Below are positions 54,154-62,020 of a stretch of 64,000 nt of DNA, piece by piece. The notes beneath the pieces are model-generated. The model was not told the origin of the DNA, ran no database searches, and saw only the letters and a list, made by a program, of their open reading frames with translations. Source of the DNA: SLDF01 sp964537925 (lineage in GTDB: Bacteria > Bacteroidota > Bacteroidia > Chitinophagales > Saprospiraceae); assembly GCA_964537925.1 (NCBI GenBank), contig CAZICV010000002.1, positions 1 to 64,000 on the forward strand. The letters run 5' to 3'. The first letter of the stretch is position 1; each line of letters starts with the position of its first letter. The translations under genes and the position numbers were made by a program.

Positions 54154-54207
54154 TTATTTATCGAAGGCCTTTTTGGTCTTGTAGTTCTGGATGACGTTGT
54201 CGATGAG
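54154..54207 (-). pseudogene. Possible 3' gene fragment
   Basis: On the minus strand one frame reads LIDNVIQNYKTKKAFDK and stops at 54154-54156; an in-frame stop lies directly before it. The residue pattern looks coding (a helical C-terminal tail), so it may be the last remnant of a gene displaced when the RHS array was built. No family is assigned. Confidence 0.25.
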
Positions 54208-54294
54208 TCAGCTCGGCAGGGTAACCGGAATTTCACACACAATATGTATCTTTAATAGATGGGCCTGTCTGTACAGGGGGACCCAGACAAGAAT

Positions 54295-54612
54295 ATGGCA
54301 ACACCCGGCACCCAACGCACCTGCACCAACGGACACAAATACTACAAGAGTTCCGACTGCCCGGTCTGTCCTGTCTGTGCAGCGGCCGACAGAGCGGAGG
54401 ATGGTTTCCTGGCTGGGTTGAGCGGCCCGGCGAGATCGGCGTTGCAGGCCGCCGGGATCACGACGCTTGGACAACTGTCCCGCTATAGCGAAAAGGAGAT
54501 ACTGAAACTCCACGGTATGGGGAAGAAAACCATACCGATACTGAAACAATCGCTGTCGGACGCCGGTCTTGACTTCAGGAACCCGTCAGACCATGCAGGG
54601 GAGGACTTATAG
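54295..54612 (+). CDS. Zinc-ribbon / helix-hairpin-helix small protein
   Basis: 105 aa from ATG 54295 (a TTG/ATG further upstream would add an unlikely GLSVQGDPDKN leader). The N-terminal zinc ribbon is CTNGHKYYKSSDCPVCPVC. The C-terminal half (FLAGLSGPARSALQAAGITT, LHGMGKKTIPILKQSLSDAG) has the two-helix-hairpin pattern of RNA-polymerase-alpha C-terminal-like domains, which bind DNA backbone. Probably a small nucleic-acid-binding protein. It is the first gene after the RHS array. Confidence 0.72.
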   Translation: MATPGTQRTCTNGHKYYKSSDCPVCPVCAAADRAEDGFLAGLSGPARSALQAAGITTLGQLSRYSEKEILKLHGMGKKTIPILKQSLSDAGLDFRNPSDHAGEDL

Positions 54613-54660
54613 ATCCAACACAAAATATGAAACCCGCTGCTTCCGGCGTTTTCATGTCTT

Positions 54661-55812
54661 ATGATCCGTCAAGTCCTGAAGCATTATATGTTGCTGTCCT
54701 GTTTGATCCTGGCAGCAGCATGTGCGGCCCCGCGAGCCCCGGCCCCGCACCTCACCGTCTCTCCAGCCATCGATCGGGGAAAGCCAGAAAACGAGCGGAT
54801 CATCGCGGCCCTGGATACATTTCTCCGGACTCGTGAGGCGGATCCCGGCGCCAGCGTATATTGGTTGTCATCGGACTTTGAGCGATATGTATACCCCTAT
54901 GCCGATCTGCAGGGGATGGAAAAGAGCCGTTTGGGCGAAGATTTTTTTCAACCGTCGCTTATGGAGATCCTGCCCACGGACGACCGGGGCCTGAAGATCG
55001 TCAAACTGGCGTATATCGGCGCTCACCGGGAGACAGGGGACAATTACCTCCGTGTGGTCTTCAACCTGGTGGCGCATACGGACGGGGAGGAAATACAGTT
55101 CAGCAGGTACACGACCTATGCCGTATGCGGGTGGGACCGTCTTGAGAAAGGCCATATCACGTATTATATCAGTCCGGGAAGGCAGGCTGATGAGGTGGAC
55201 ATGGCCAGGCAGCAGGAGGAAGCCGAACGCCTGGCCGCATTCCTGCAAATGGACCCTGTACCGGTGACTTACTATTCCTGTACAGACCCCGTCGAGCTTT
55301 TCAGGATCAAGGGTTTTGACTATCACCCGATGATGTATACTGACAGTACAGGAGGGTTTGCAGAGTATGGCCGCCATATTTTTTCGGGAAATGCCTCCGA
55401 GTGTTATACCCATGAACTGGTCCATATCTACACCTACCACAGGTTTCCGGGTATGGCGCGCCTGCTAGACGAGGGACTGGCTACCCTGATCGGCGGCAGC
55501 GGCAGGGAGCCGTATTCCGTACATCGCCGCCGTTTCCGCGAATACCTGGAGGCCAGTCCCGGTTTTGACCTGGCCCTGCACACCGATCCTTATGAACGGC
55601 TCTATGCGGAAGACAGGACACCGATACCTTACATGACGGGAGCGCTGATCATCGAATATATCTGCCGTACAGCCGGGAGGGAAGCCTTGTTTGCACACTG
55701 TTCAGGCGAAAGCGATCTCTGGTCACTCCTGGGGGAATTCGGCCTGACCAAAGAAAATCTCAACGAAACTCTGCGGCGCGAAATCACGTTGAATCAGGTA
55801 TCGCTCTGGTAA
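54661..55812 (+). CDS. Lipoprotein gluzincin metallopeptidase
   Basis: 383 aa. Signal with lipobox LAAAC, Cys21. Zinc motif HELVH at 251-255 (HELVHIYTYH) with a probable third ligand E271 in LLDEGLATLIGG, the gluzincin arrangement with an E 16 residues after the second His. A further His/Glu-rich C-terminal part follows (PYMTGALIIEYICR, LLGEFGLTKENLNETLRREI). The N-terminal 200 residues are an uncharacterised alpha/beta domain. Located 48 nt after the zinc-ribbon gene. Likely a surface or periplasmic protease; substrate unknown. Confidence 0.75.
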   Translation: MIRQVLKHYMLLSCLILAAACAAPRAPAPHLTVSPAIDRGKPENERIIAALDTFLRTREADPGASVYWLSSDFERYVYPYADLQGMEKSRLGEDFFQPSLMEILPTDDRGLKIVKLAYIGAHRETGDNYLRVVFNLVAHTDGEEIQFSRYTTYAVCGWDRLEKGHITYYISPGRQADEVDMARQQEEAERLAAFLQMDPVPVTYYSCTDPVELFRIKGFDYHPMMYTDSTGGFAEYGRHIFSGNASECYTHELVHIYTYHRFPGMARLLDEGLATLIGGSGREPYSVHRRRFREYLEASPGFDLALHTDPYERLYAEDRTPIPYMTGALIIEYICRTAGREALFAHCSGESDLWSLLGEFGLTKENLNETLRREITLNQVSLW

Positions 55813-56216
55813 AAGGCCTTCTTTCGCCGGTCCGGCAAGGTTAACAGAGCATGAAATATTTTGCAGAAGGGGTGCAGGAACACGATTAATTATTTTCTTT
55901 GTACCGCTTAATTGCAATCACCCCACTTACACGTATTTGTGAGATGAGAAAAAAAACTTCCCAACCTGCACAGACTATGGCTCCTGCCGTAGCTCTTCCG
56001 CTTGGGGTTTTTCCGGCGCCTTCCTGCGCTGGTTTTTGCTGCCGCAAGAGCACTTTCTTTTTCCGACGTTGATCCAGGGCACACATAGATAAGGTCTGAA
56101 GTACAGTAAGACCTTTTGAGCAAGACGTACAGCCGGTCCTTCAGCCGGACTGCCGTTTTTGCATTCATTTTCCATGATCACCCGGTTTTCGTACCACTGT
56201 TTCATCCTTTTCCAAG
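55813..56216 (+). other. 404-nt intergenic stretch before the arginine operon
   Basis: No confident gene. Several short minus-strand frames exist (one with GKRKCSCGSKNQRRK) but they overlap each other and lack conserved context. The sequence TTAATTATTTTCTTTGTACC near 55885-55903 is AT-rich and may hold the operon promoter, though it does not fit TAnnTTTG exactly. No ARG box or riboswitch is recognised. Confidence 0.4.
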
Positions 56217-56954
56217 ATGGATTCTGCACAGACCTTTCATATCGCCATTGCTACCAGCAGGCACCTTGATTTTGCCCAGTTTATCTGCGACGAAATGGAG
56301 GCTTCGGCCCGCGCCCGCGGCACAGGTATCGCCAAGCGAAGCCCGGACTATATCCGGCAGAAAATGCTGGAAGGCAAGGCCGTGATCGCGTTTGACCGGC
56401 ACGGCGCCTGGGCGGGCTTCTGCTATATCGAGAGTTGGAGCCACGGCAGGTATGTCGCCAATTCGGGCCTCATCGTAGCGCCGGATTATCGCCACAGCGG
56501 CTTGGCGCGCAGTATCAAGCGCAAAGTCTTTGAACTGAGCCGCGAGACATTTCCGGATGCCAAGATATTCGGTCTGACAACCGGTCTGGCGGTGATGAAG
56601 ATCAATTCCGAACTCGGGTACAAGCCTGTCACTTACTCGCAGCTCACGGACGACGAAGCTTTCTGGGCAGGCTGCCGTAGTTGTATCAACTATGAAATAC
56701 TCATGTCCAAAGAGCGGAAGAACTGTCTCTGCACCGCGATGCTCTACGATCCGGCTACCGATGGTGTACAGAAGACCGAAAAAAGGCTGAACGAATTCAA
56801 GCGCAAATCAAAACTGTATGAGCGGTTCATGCGGCTCAAGAAATGGAAACTGCTCAAGCCGTTCCGGAAGAAAAAGGAAATGCAGCTTGCGGCGGCTGTG
56901 CCGGGCAGTATTCCGACAGGTTTCATTGTTCATTTCAAAAAGCAATCTCTATGA
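56217..56954 (+). CDS. GNAT acyltransferase, probable N-acyl-glutamate synthase of the arginine pathway
   Basis: 245 aa. GNAT fold: FHIAIATSRHLDFAQFICDE, central beta4 (ANSGLIVAPDYRHSGLARSI, the acetyl-CoA loop R-x-x-G-x-A seen as RHSGLA) and ELGYKPVTYSQL. The C-terminal 70 residues are basic and helical (RLNEFKRKSKLYERFMRLKK). It overlaps argG by 4 nt (ATGA at 56951-56954) and heads the arg operon, which otherwise lacks an argA or argJ gene in view. It is therefore the best candidate for acetyl- or succinyl-glutamate synthesis. The acyl donor is not determined. Confidence 0.75.
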   Translation: MDSAQTFHIAIATSRHLDFAQFICDEMEASARARGTGIAKRSPDYIRQKMLEGKAVIAFDRHGAWAGFCYIESWSHGRYVANSGLIVAPDYRHSGLARSIKRKVFELSRETFPDAKIFGLTTGLAVMKINSELGYKPVTYSQLTDDEAFWAGCRSCINYEILMSKERKNCLCTAMLYDPATDGVQKTEKRLNEFKRKSKLYERFMRLKKWKLLKPFRKKKEMQLAAAVPGSIPTGFIVHFKKQSL

Positions 56955-58150
56955 AAAAAGTCGTTCTGGCCTATAGCGGGGGCCTGGATACTACTTACTG
57001 TGCACTATATCTCAATAAAGTCCTGGGCTACGAAGTGCATGCAATCACCGTGGATACAGGCGGCTTCGAGGCGGACGAGATTGAACGGATCGCGGCACGC
57101 GCCGCTTCGCTGGGTGTCGCTTCCTACCGCTGTGTGGACGTAACCAGGGCATATTACGACAGTTGCCTGCGCTACCTGGTCTACGCCAATGCCCTGAAAA
57201 ACGGGACCTATCCGCTGAGTGTGAGCGCCGAGCGTATGATACAGGCCATCACCGTAGCGGATTTTGCAGCAGAGATCGGCGCCGATGCAGTCGCGCACGG
57301 CAGTACCGGGGCAGGCAATGACCAGGTGCGTTTCGATATGGTATTCCACAACCGCATACCGGAGGCAGAGATCATCACACCGATCCGCGACAAGAAACTG
57401 AGTCGCGAAGAGGAGCTCGAGTTCCTGCGCGGGCACGGCATCTATCTGTCTGCACAGAAAGCAGCCTATAGCATCAATAAAGGACTCTGGGGGACATCCG
57501 TAGGAGGCCGGGAGACATTGCAGTCCAACGGCTACCTGCCCGAAGAAGCCTGGCCTACGCCACTGGGCAGGCAGGAGCCGGAGACGCTTTCACTCGGGTT
57601 CGAGCGCGGTGAACTGTACCGGGTCAACGACCGTTCGTTTGATCATCCAGTAGCTGCGATCCGCCATCTCCAGGAAATCGCCCAGCCCTTTGCCATCGGG
57701 CGGGATATCCATGTGGGCGATACGATCATCGGTATCAAAGGAAGGGTTGGGTTCGAAGCTGCCGCCCCGCTGATCATCATCAAAGCGCATCAGCTCCTCG
57801 AAAAACATACGCTGACCAAGTGGCAGATCTACTGGAAAGACCAGCTCAGCCAGTGGTACGCCAACTGGCTGCACGAGGGCCAGCTCCTGGATCCGGCGAT
57901 GCGCAATATGGAAGCATTCTTCGCAGATACCCAGCAGCATGTCAGCGGTACCGTATACATCACGCTGCATCCGTACCGCTTCGTGCTCAACGGCATCGAG
58001 AGCCCGCATGATCTCATGAGCGACCGGTTCGGCAGCTACGGAGAGATGAACAATGCGTGGACAGGAGAAGACGTGAAGGGATTCAGCCGCATCTTTGGCA
58101 ACCAGAACAGGATCTTTCATACGATCCACAGTGTCGGGCAGCATGATTAG
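56951..58150 (+). CDS. argG: Argininosuccinate synthase
   Basis: Joins citrulline and aspartate with ATP to argininosuccinate. 399 aa from ATG 56951 (MKKVVLAYSGGLDTTY); the ATP pyrophosphatase P-loop AYSGGLDTT is at 7-15. Further family blocks: AHGSTGAGNDQVRFD and SINKGLWGTSVGGRETL. A longer in-frame reading upstream overlaps the GNAT gene and is rejected. Its stop overlaps argC by 8 nt. Confidence 0.97.
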   Translation: MKKVVLAYSGGLDTTYCALYLNKVLGYEVHAITVDTGGFEADEIERIAARAASLGVASYRCVDVTRAYYDSCLRYLVYANALKNGTYPLSVSAERMIQAITVADFAAEIGADAVAHGSTGAGNDQVRFDMVFHNRIPEAEIITPIRDKKLSREEELEFLRGHGIYLSAQKAAYSINKGLWGTSVGGRETLQSNGYLPEEAWPTPLGRQEPETLSLGFERGELYRVNDRSFDHPVAAIRHLQEIAQPFAIGRDIHVGDTIIGIKGRVGFEAAAPLIIIKAHQLLEKHTLTKWQIYWKDQLSQWYANWLHEGQLLDPAMRNMEAFFADTQQHVSGTVYITLHPYRFVLNGIESPHDLMSDRFGSYGEMNNAWTGEDVKGFSRIFGNQNRIFHTIHSVGQHD

Positions 58151-59120
58151 GGCCGGGATAGCAGGAGCGGCCGGCTATACGGGAGGAGAACTGATACGCC
58201 TGCTGACCCGGCATCCGGAGGTCACACTGGGCTGGGTCTCCAGCCGCAGCCAGGCCGGTCTTTCGGTAGGAGAGATACACCGGGACCTATGGGACGAGAC
58301 GGACCTGGTCTTCAGCGCAGGTGGCACGGACCCGGTAGACGTACTGTTCCTCTGCGGCGGTCACGGGCAGGCGGCAGCGCTGCTGCAGGAACATCCCCTG
58401 GATACGGGTACGAAGGTCATCGATCTGTCGCAGGACTTCAGGTTGCAGTCCAGGTGCATGGCCGCGGGCAGGCAATTCGTGTACGGGCTGCCCGAATTCA
58501 GAAAGAAAGAAATAAAGAGCGCAGAGGCCATCGCCAACCCGGGCTGCTTCGCTACGGCCGTACTACTTTCGCTGTTGCCGGTCGCGGCATCCGGGGCGGC
58601 GTTGCAGGTACACAGCACCGGGATCACTGGCTCTACGGGAGCAGGGCAGGAACTGCAGCCCACTACACATTTCTCCTGGCGGGCCGACAATGTGTCCGCT
58701 TACAAGGCACTGACGCATCAGCACCTGGACGAAGTAGGGGAGACTCTCTATGATGCTTCCGGCGGAACACAACAACCTGATATCCGCTTCATACCCTGGC
58801 GTGGTCCCTTCACAAGGGGCATTTTCGTGTCCTCGGTGCTGGATATCCCCGGCGGACCGGCCTTCTGGACGGAGCGATACCGGGACTGGTATGCCGACCA
58901 TCCCCTGACGACGGTCAGCGACCGGCCTATCGACCTCAAGCAGGTCGTCAATACCTCCCGTTGCCTGCTGCATGTCGAAGGCAATGAAGAACAGCTGGTC
59001 GTCCATGCAGCCATCGATAACCTGCTCAAAGGCGCTGCCGGGCAGGCGGTGCAGAATATGAACCTGGTGTTTGGCCTGGACGAGCGTACCGGCCTGGACC
59101 TCAAACCGGCTGCTTTCTAG
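58143..59120 (+). CDS. argC: N-acyl-glutamyl-phosphate reductase
   Basis: NADPH-dependent reduction of N-acyl-glutamyl phosphate to the semialdehyde. 325 aa from ATG 58143 (MIRAGIAGAAGYTGGELIRL, the Rossmann GxxGYTG). Catalytic Cys135 is in IANPGCFAT, and HSTGITGSTGAGQ and GNEEQLVVHAAIDNLLKGAA follow. An upstream in-frame ATG (58095) lies deep inside argG and is not used. The gap to argD is 21 nt. Confidence 0.96.
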   Translation: MIRAGIAGAAGYTGGELIRLLTRHPEVTLGWVSSRSQAGLSVGEIHRDLWDETDLVFSAGGTDPVDVLFLCGGHGQAAALLQEHPLDTGTKVIDLSQDFRLQSRCMAAGRQFVYGLPEFRKKEIKSAEAIANPGCFATAVLLSLLPVAASGAALQVHSTGITGSTGAGQELQPTTHFSWRADNVSAYKALTHQHLDEVGETLYDASGGTQQPDIRFIPWRGPFTRGIFVSSVLDIPGGPAFWTERYRDWYADHPLTTVSDRPIDLKQVVNTSRCLLHVEGNEEQLVVHAAIDNLLKGAAGQAVQNMNLVFGLDERTGLDLKPAAF

Positions 59121-59141
59121 ACAGCTACAATCCATTCAACT

Positions 59142-60281
59142 ATGGGCCATCTGTTTGACGTATACCCGCTCCAACCTATAGAGATCACCCGAGGTCGCGG
59201 TACGGCTGTCTGGGACAAAGAGGGACGGGCTTATCTCGACCTCTACGGCGGTCATGCCGTCATTTCGATCGGGCATAGTCACCCGCACTATATCCGCCGG
59301 GTGAGCGGACAGCTTGGTGAGCTCGGTTTCTATTCCAATTCGGTGATCATACCGCAGCAGGAAGCGCTGGCCGCCATGCTGGCAGAGGAGAGCGGTAAAG
59401 CGGATTACCGCCTGTTTTTGTGCAGTTCCGGAGCCGAGGCCAATGAGAATGCCCTCAAGCTCGCATCCTTTCACAACGGCCGCAGCCGCATCGTTGCCTT
59501 TCGCCGCGCCTTTCACGGGCGTACCTCGCTGGCGGTTGCCGTCACGGACAATCCTGCGATATCCGCTGCCGTCAACCGGGGTGCAGATGTCGTTTTTCTC
59601 CCTTTCAATGACGAGGAAGCGCTGGAAGCATATTTCCGCAGCGAGGGTGACCTGGTATCATCGGTCATCATAGAGGGCATACAGGGTGTCGGCGGTATCC
59701 GCGAGGCGTCGCCCGCATTCTTGCAGGCGATCCGCAGGCTCTGCGACCAATATGGCGCGGTTTATATAGCCGACGGCATCCAGTGCGGCTATGGGCGTAC
59801 GGGGCAGTTTTTTTCGCACGATATCGCCGGGGTCAATGCAGATCTCTATACCATGGCCAAAGGCATGGGCAACGGGTTCCCGATCGGCGGCGTGTTGATC
59901 GGGCCGCAGTTCGAGGCACGCTACGGCATGCTGGGTACTACTTTTGGCGGCAATCACCTGGCTTGTGTAGCAGCGATTGCCGTACTCGAAGTGATGCGGG
60001 AAGAATCATTGCGGGCCAATGCCGCCCAGGTCGGCGCCTACCTGGCAGAGCAGTTGTCGGGCTTTGACGAGATCCGGGAACTGCGGGGTCGCGGGCTTAT
60101 GATCGGTATCGATCTGCCGGAGGAACTGGGACATGTCAGGCGCGAACTCCTGCAGGCACACGGCATCTTTACAGGCGAAGCAAAACCCAATGTCCTGCGT
60201 TTGCTGCCGCCGCTCAATCTCACCATCGCGGAAGCCGACAGGTTTCTCGATGCTTTTTACACCACCCTGAAATCCAGTTGA
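59142..60281 (+). CDS. argD: Acetyl/succinyl-ornithine aminotransferase
   Basis: PLP-dependent class III transaminase of the fourth arginine step. 379 aa. CSSGAEANENALKLA at 94-108, AFHGRTSLAVAV at 123-134, PLP-lysine K240 in AKGMGNGFPIGG, and TTFGGNHLACVAA. At the cofactor Asp the text is ADGIQCGYGRTG: D211 is kept but the usual following Glu (DEIQ/DEVQ) is Gly212. The frame is otherwise intact and the operon context supports function. Confidence 0.94.
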   Translation: MGHLFDVYPLQPIEITRGRGTAVWDKEGRAYLDLYGGHAVISIGHSHPHYIRRVSGQLGELGFYSNSVIIPQQEALAAMLAEESGKADYRLFLCSSGAEANENALKLASFHNGRSRIVAFRRAFHGRTSLAVAVTDNPAISAAVNRGADVVFLPFNDEEALEAYFRSEGDLVSSVIIEGIQGVGGIREASPAFLQAIRRLCDQYGAVYIADGIQCGYGRTGQFFSHDIAGVNADLYTMAKGMGNGFPIGGVLIGPQFEARYGMLGTTFGGNHLACVAAIAVLEVMREESLRANAAQVGAYLAEQLSGFDEIRELRGRGLMIGIDLPEELGHVRRELLQAHGIFTGEAKPNVLRLLPPLNLTIAEADRFLDAFYTTLKSS

Positions 60282-60283
60282 CC

Positions 60284-61234
60284 GTGAAACAGTTCACCAG
60301 TATACACGATGTGCCGGACCTGGAACAATTGCTCACGCTGGCCGACCGCTTCAGGCAGGATCCGCATGCCATGCCTTCGCTGGGCGCAGGCAAGACGCTC
60401 GGGCTGCTCTTTCTCAACCCCAGCCTGCGCACACGCATGAGTACACAGATCGCCGCTGCACGGCTGGGGCTGCAGGTGGTGGTCTGCGATGCGGACAAGG
60501 ATGCCTGGGCGCTGGAATTGCGTGACGGGGCTGTCATGGATGGCGCCGGTGTCGAGCACATCAAAGATGCAGCCCATGTCCTGGGCCGGTATTTCGACCT
60601 GATCGGTATGCGGTCTTTTCCTTCCCTCAAGGACAGGGCAGAGGACTACAGCGAGACGGTGATGGAACGGTTCCGGCAAGCTGCAGGCAAACCCTATATC
60701 AGCCTGGAATCCGCGACACGCCACCCCCTGCAGAGCCTGGCAGACTGCCTGACCATCCGGATGCACCAGGCCCGGCCCCGGCCCCGTGTCGTACTTACAT
60801 GGGCGCCGCATATCAAACCACTGCCGCAGGCAGTCGCCAATTCCTTCGCGGAGTGGGTCCTGCGCACGGATGCCGAACTCGTGATTACACATCCGCCGGG
60901 ATATGAGCTGGATCCCCGCTTTACCGCAGGCGCCGCCGTCACTCATGACCAGGGAGCGGCGCTGGATGGCGCTGATTTCGTATATGTCAAGAACTGGAGC
61001 CCGCTGGAGCCGTACGGTACCGTGCAATGCCGCGACCGGAGCTGGATGCTTACCGGAGAACACTTGGCGCGGACGAATGCAGCAAAAGTGATGCATTGCC
61101 TGCCTGTACGCCGCAATCTTGAGCTGAGCGACGAAGTGATCGACGGACCCAACAGTATTGTATATGACCAGGCGGCCAACCGCATTCCTGCGGCTCAGGC
61201 GGTGTTGGCGAGTATTCTTCTAAATGGTGTGTAA
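60284..61234 (+). CDS. argF': N-acyl-ornithine carbamoyltransferase (ArgF' type)
   Basis: Carbamoylates acetyl- or succinyl-ornithine in the Bacteroidota/Xanthomonas variant of the pathway. The preferred start is GTG 60284 (MKQFTSIHDV), 2 nt after the argD stop and co-linear with the B. fragilis enzyme; a TTG at 60278 overlaps argD. 316 aa. Hallmarks: FLNPSLRTR in place of S-T-R-T-R, KDAWALELRDG, SATRHPLQSLAD, TWAPHIKPLPQAV, MHCLPVRRN. The residue equal to Pro90 (succinyl enzyme) or Glu92 (acetyl enzyme) is Val90 in MDGAGVEH. The substrate is therefore open. Confidence 0.95.
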   Translation: MKQFTSIHDVPDLEQLLTLADRFRQDPHAMPSLGAGKTLGLLFLNPSLRTRMSTQIAAARLGLQVVVCDADKDAWALELRDGAVMDGAGVEHIKDAAHVLGRYFDLIGMRSFPSLKDRAEDYSETVMERFRQAAGKPYISLESATRHPLQSLADCLTIRMHQARPRPRVVLTWAPHIKPLPQAVANSFAEWVLRTDAELVITHPPGYELDPRFTAGAAVTHDQGAALDGADFVYVKNWSPLEPYGTVQCRDRSWMLTGEHLARTNAAKVMHCLPVRRNLELSDEVIDGPNSIVYDQAANRIPAAQAVLASILLNGV

Positions 61235-62020
61235 ATGGAAACACTTTATATAGTCAAGATCGGCGGTCAGGTAATAGATGATCCTGATTTGCTAACACAT
61301 ACGCTGGACGCCGTCAGCCGGTTGCCGGGCAAATGTATACTGGTACACGGAGGAGGCCGGGCGGCGACCCGGCTCGCCGGGAAGCTGGGTATCGAGCAGC
61401 AGATGGTGGCCGGCCGTCGTGTGACGGATGATGATACCCTGGATGTGGTCGTGATGGTCTATGCAGGACTGATCAACAAGCAGATTGTAGCAGCCCTGCA
61501 GACCCGGCACTGCAACGCGATCGGCCTGAGCGGGGCGGACGGGGGTATCATGGAGGCGCACCACAGGATAGACGAAGGTGTGGATTATGGTCATGTGGGC
61601 GATATAGACGGAGTGGACACGGCCCGGCTCGGCAGTTTCCTGGAGACAGGACTTGTCCCGGTGATCGCCCCGATCGTAGCGGATATACACAACGGTGAGC
61701 TGCTTAACTGCAACGCAGATACCATCGCCCAGTCTCTTGCTACCGGGCTTAGCGGCGGGTACGATGTTCACCTGATTTATACCTTTGAACGCGAAGGCGT
61801 ATGTACCGACCCGGACAGGCCGGAGACAGTGATCAGGGAGCTCACACAGCGGCGATACACCGAGCTTCGGGCCTCCGGTGTGATCCGCGACGGTATGATC
61901 CCCAAGCTGGACAATGCCTTCGCCGCGATCGCAGGCGGCGTACGCCGGGTGGTCATAGGGCCTGCGGAACAACTCCCGGCGCTGGTCAGCGGCGAGCGGG
62001 GAACAAATCTCCTGGCATGA
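61235..62020 (+). CDS. argB: N-acyl-glutamate kinase
   Basis: Phosphorylates N-acyl-glutamate. 261 aa. VKIGG at 7-11 and LVHGGGRAATRL around 36-47 form the ATP/substrate glycine loops; NAIGLSGADGG and LLNCNADTIAQSLA are family blocks, with a late K in GMIPKLDNAFAAI. The ATG follows the argF' stop (TAAATG) with no spacer, so translation is coupled. The length is normal and there is no N-terminal arginine-sensor helix, so strong allosteric inhibition is less likely. Confidence 0.95.
   Translation: METLYIVKIGGQVIDDPDLLTHTLDAVSRLPGKCILVHGGGRAATRLAGKLGIEQQMVAGRRVTDDDTLDVVVMVYAGLINKQIVAALQTRHCNAIGLSGADGGIMEAHHRIDEGVDYGHVGDIDGVDTARLGSFLETGLVPVIAPIVADIHNGELLNCNADTIAQSLATGLSGGYDVHLIYTFEREGVCTDPDRPETVIRELTQRRYTELRASGVIRDGMIPKLDNAFAAIAGGVRRVVIGPAEQLPALVSGERGTNLLA

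Noticed and set aside
50800..54200. Insertion sequence or integrase explaining the orphan tips
   Set aside because: No transposase, inverted repeat pair or target duplication was seen; homologous recombination through the RHS core is the simpler reading.
54191..54421. 76-aa plus frame before the zinc-ribbon gene
   Set aside because: It overlaps the zinc-ribbon/helix-hairpin gene in another frame and has no domain pattern.
55886..56229. Minus-strand short frames including one with GKRKCSCGSKNQRRK
   Set aside because: The SEC-C-like CxCxxK wording is suggestive, but three overlapping frames compete, none has a start context or neighbour link, and the motif is incomplete.
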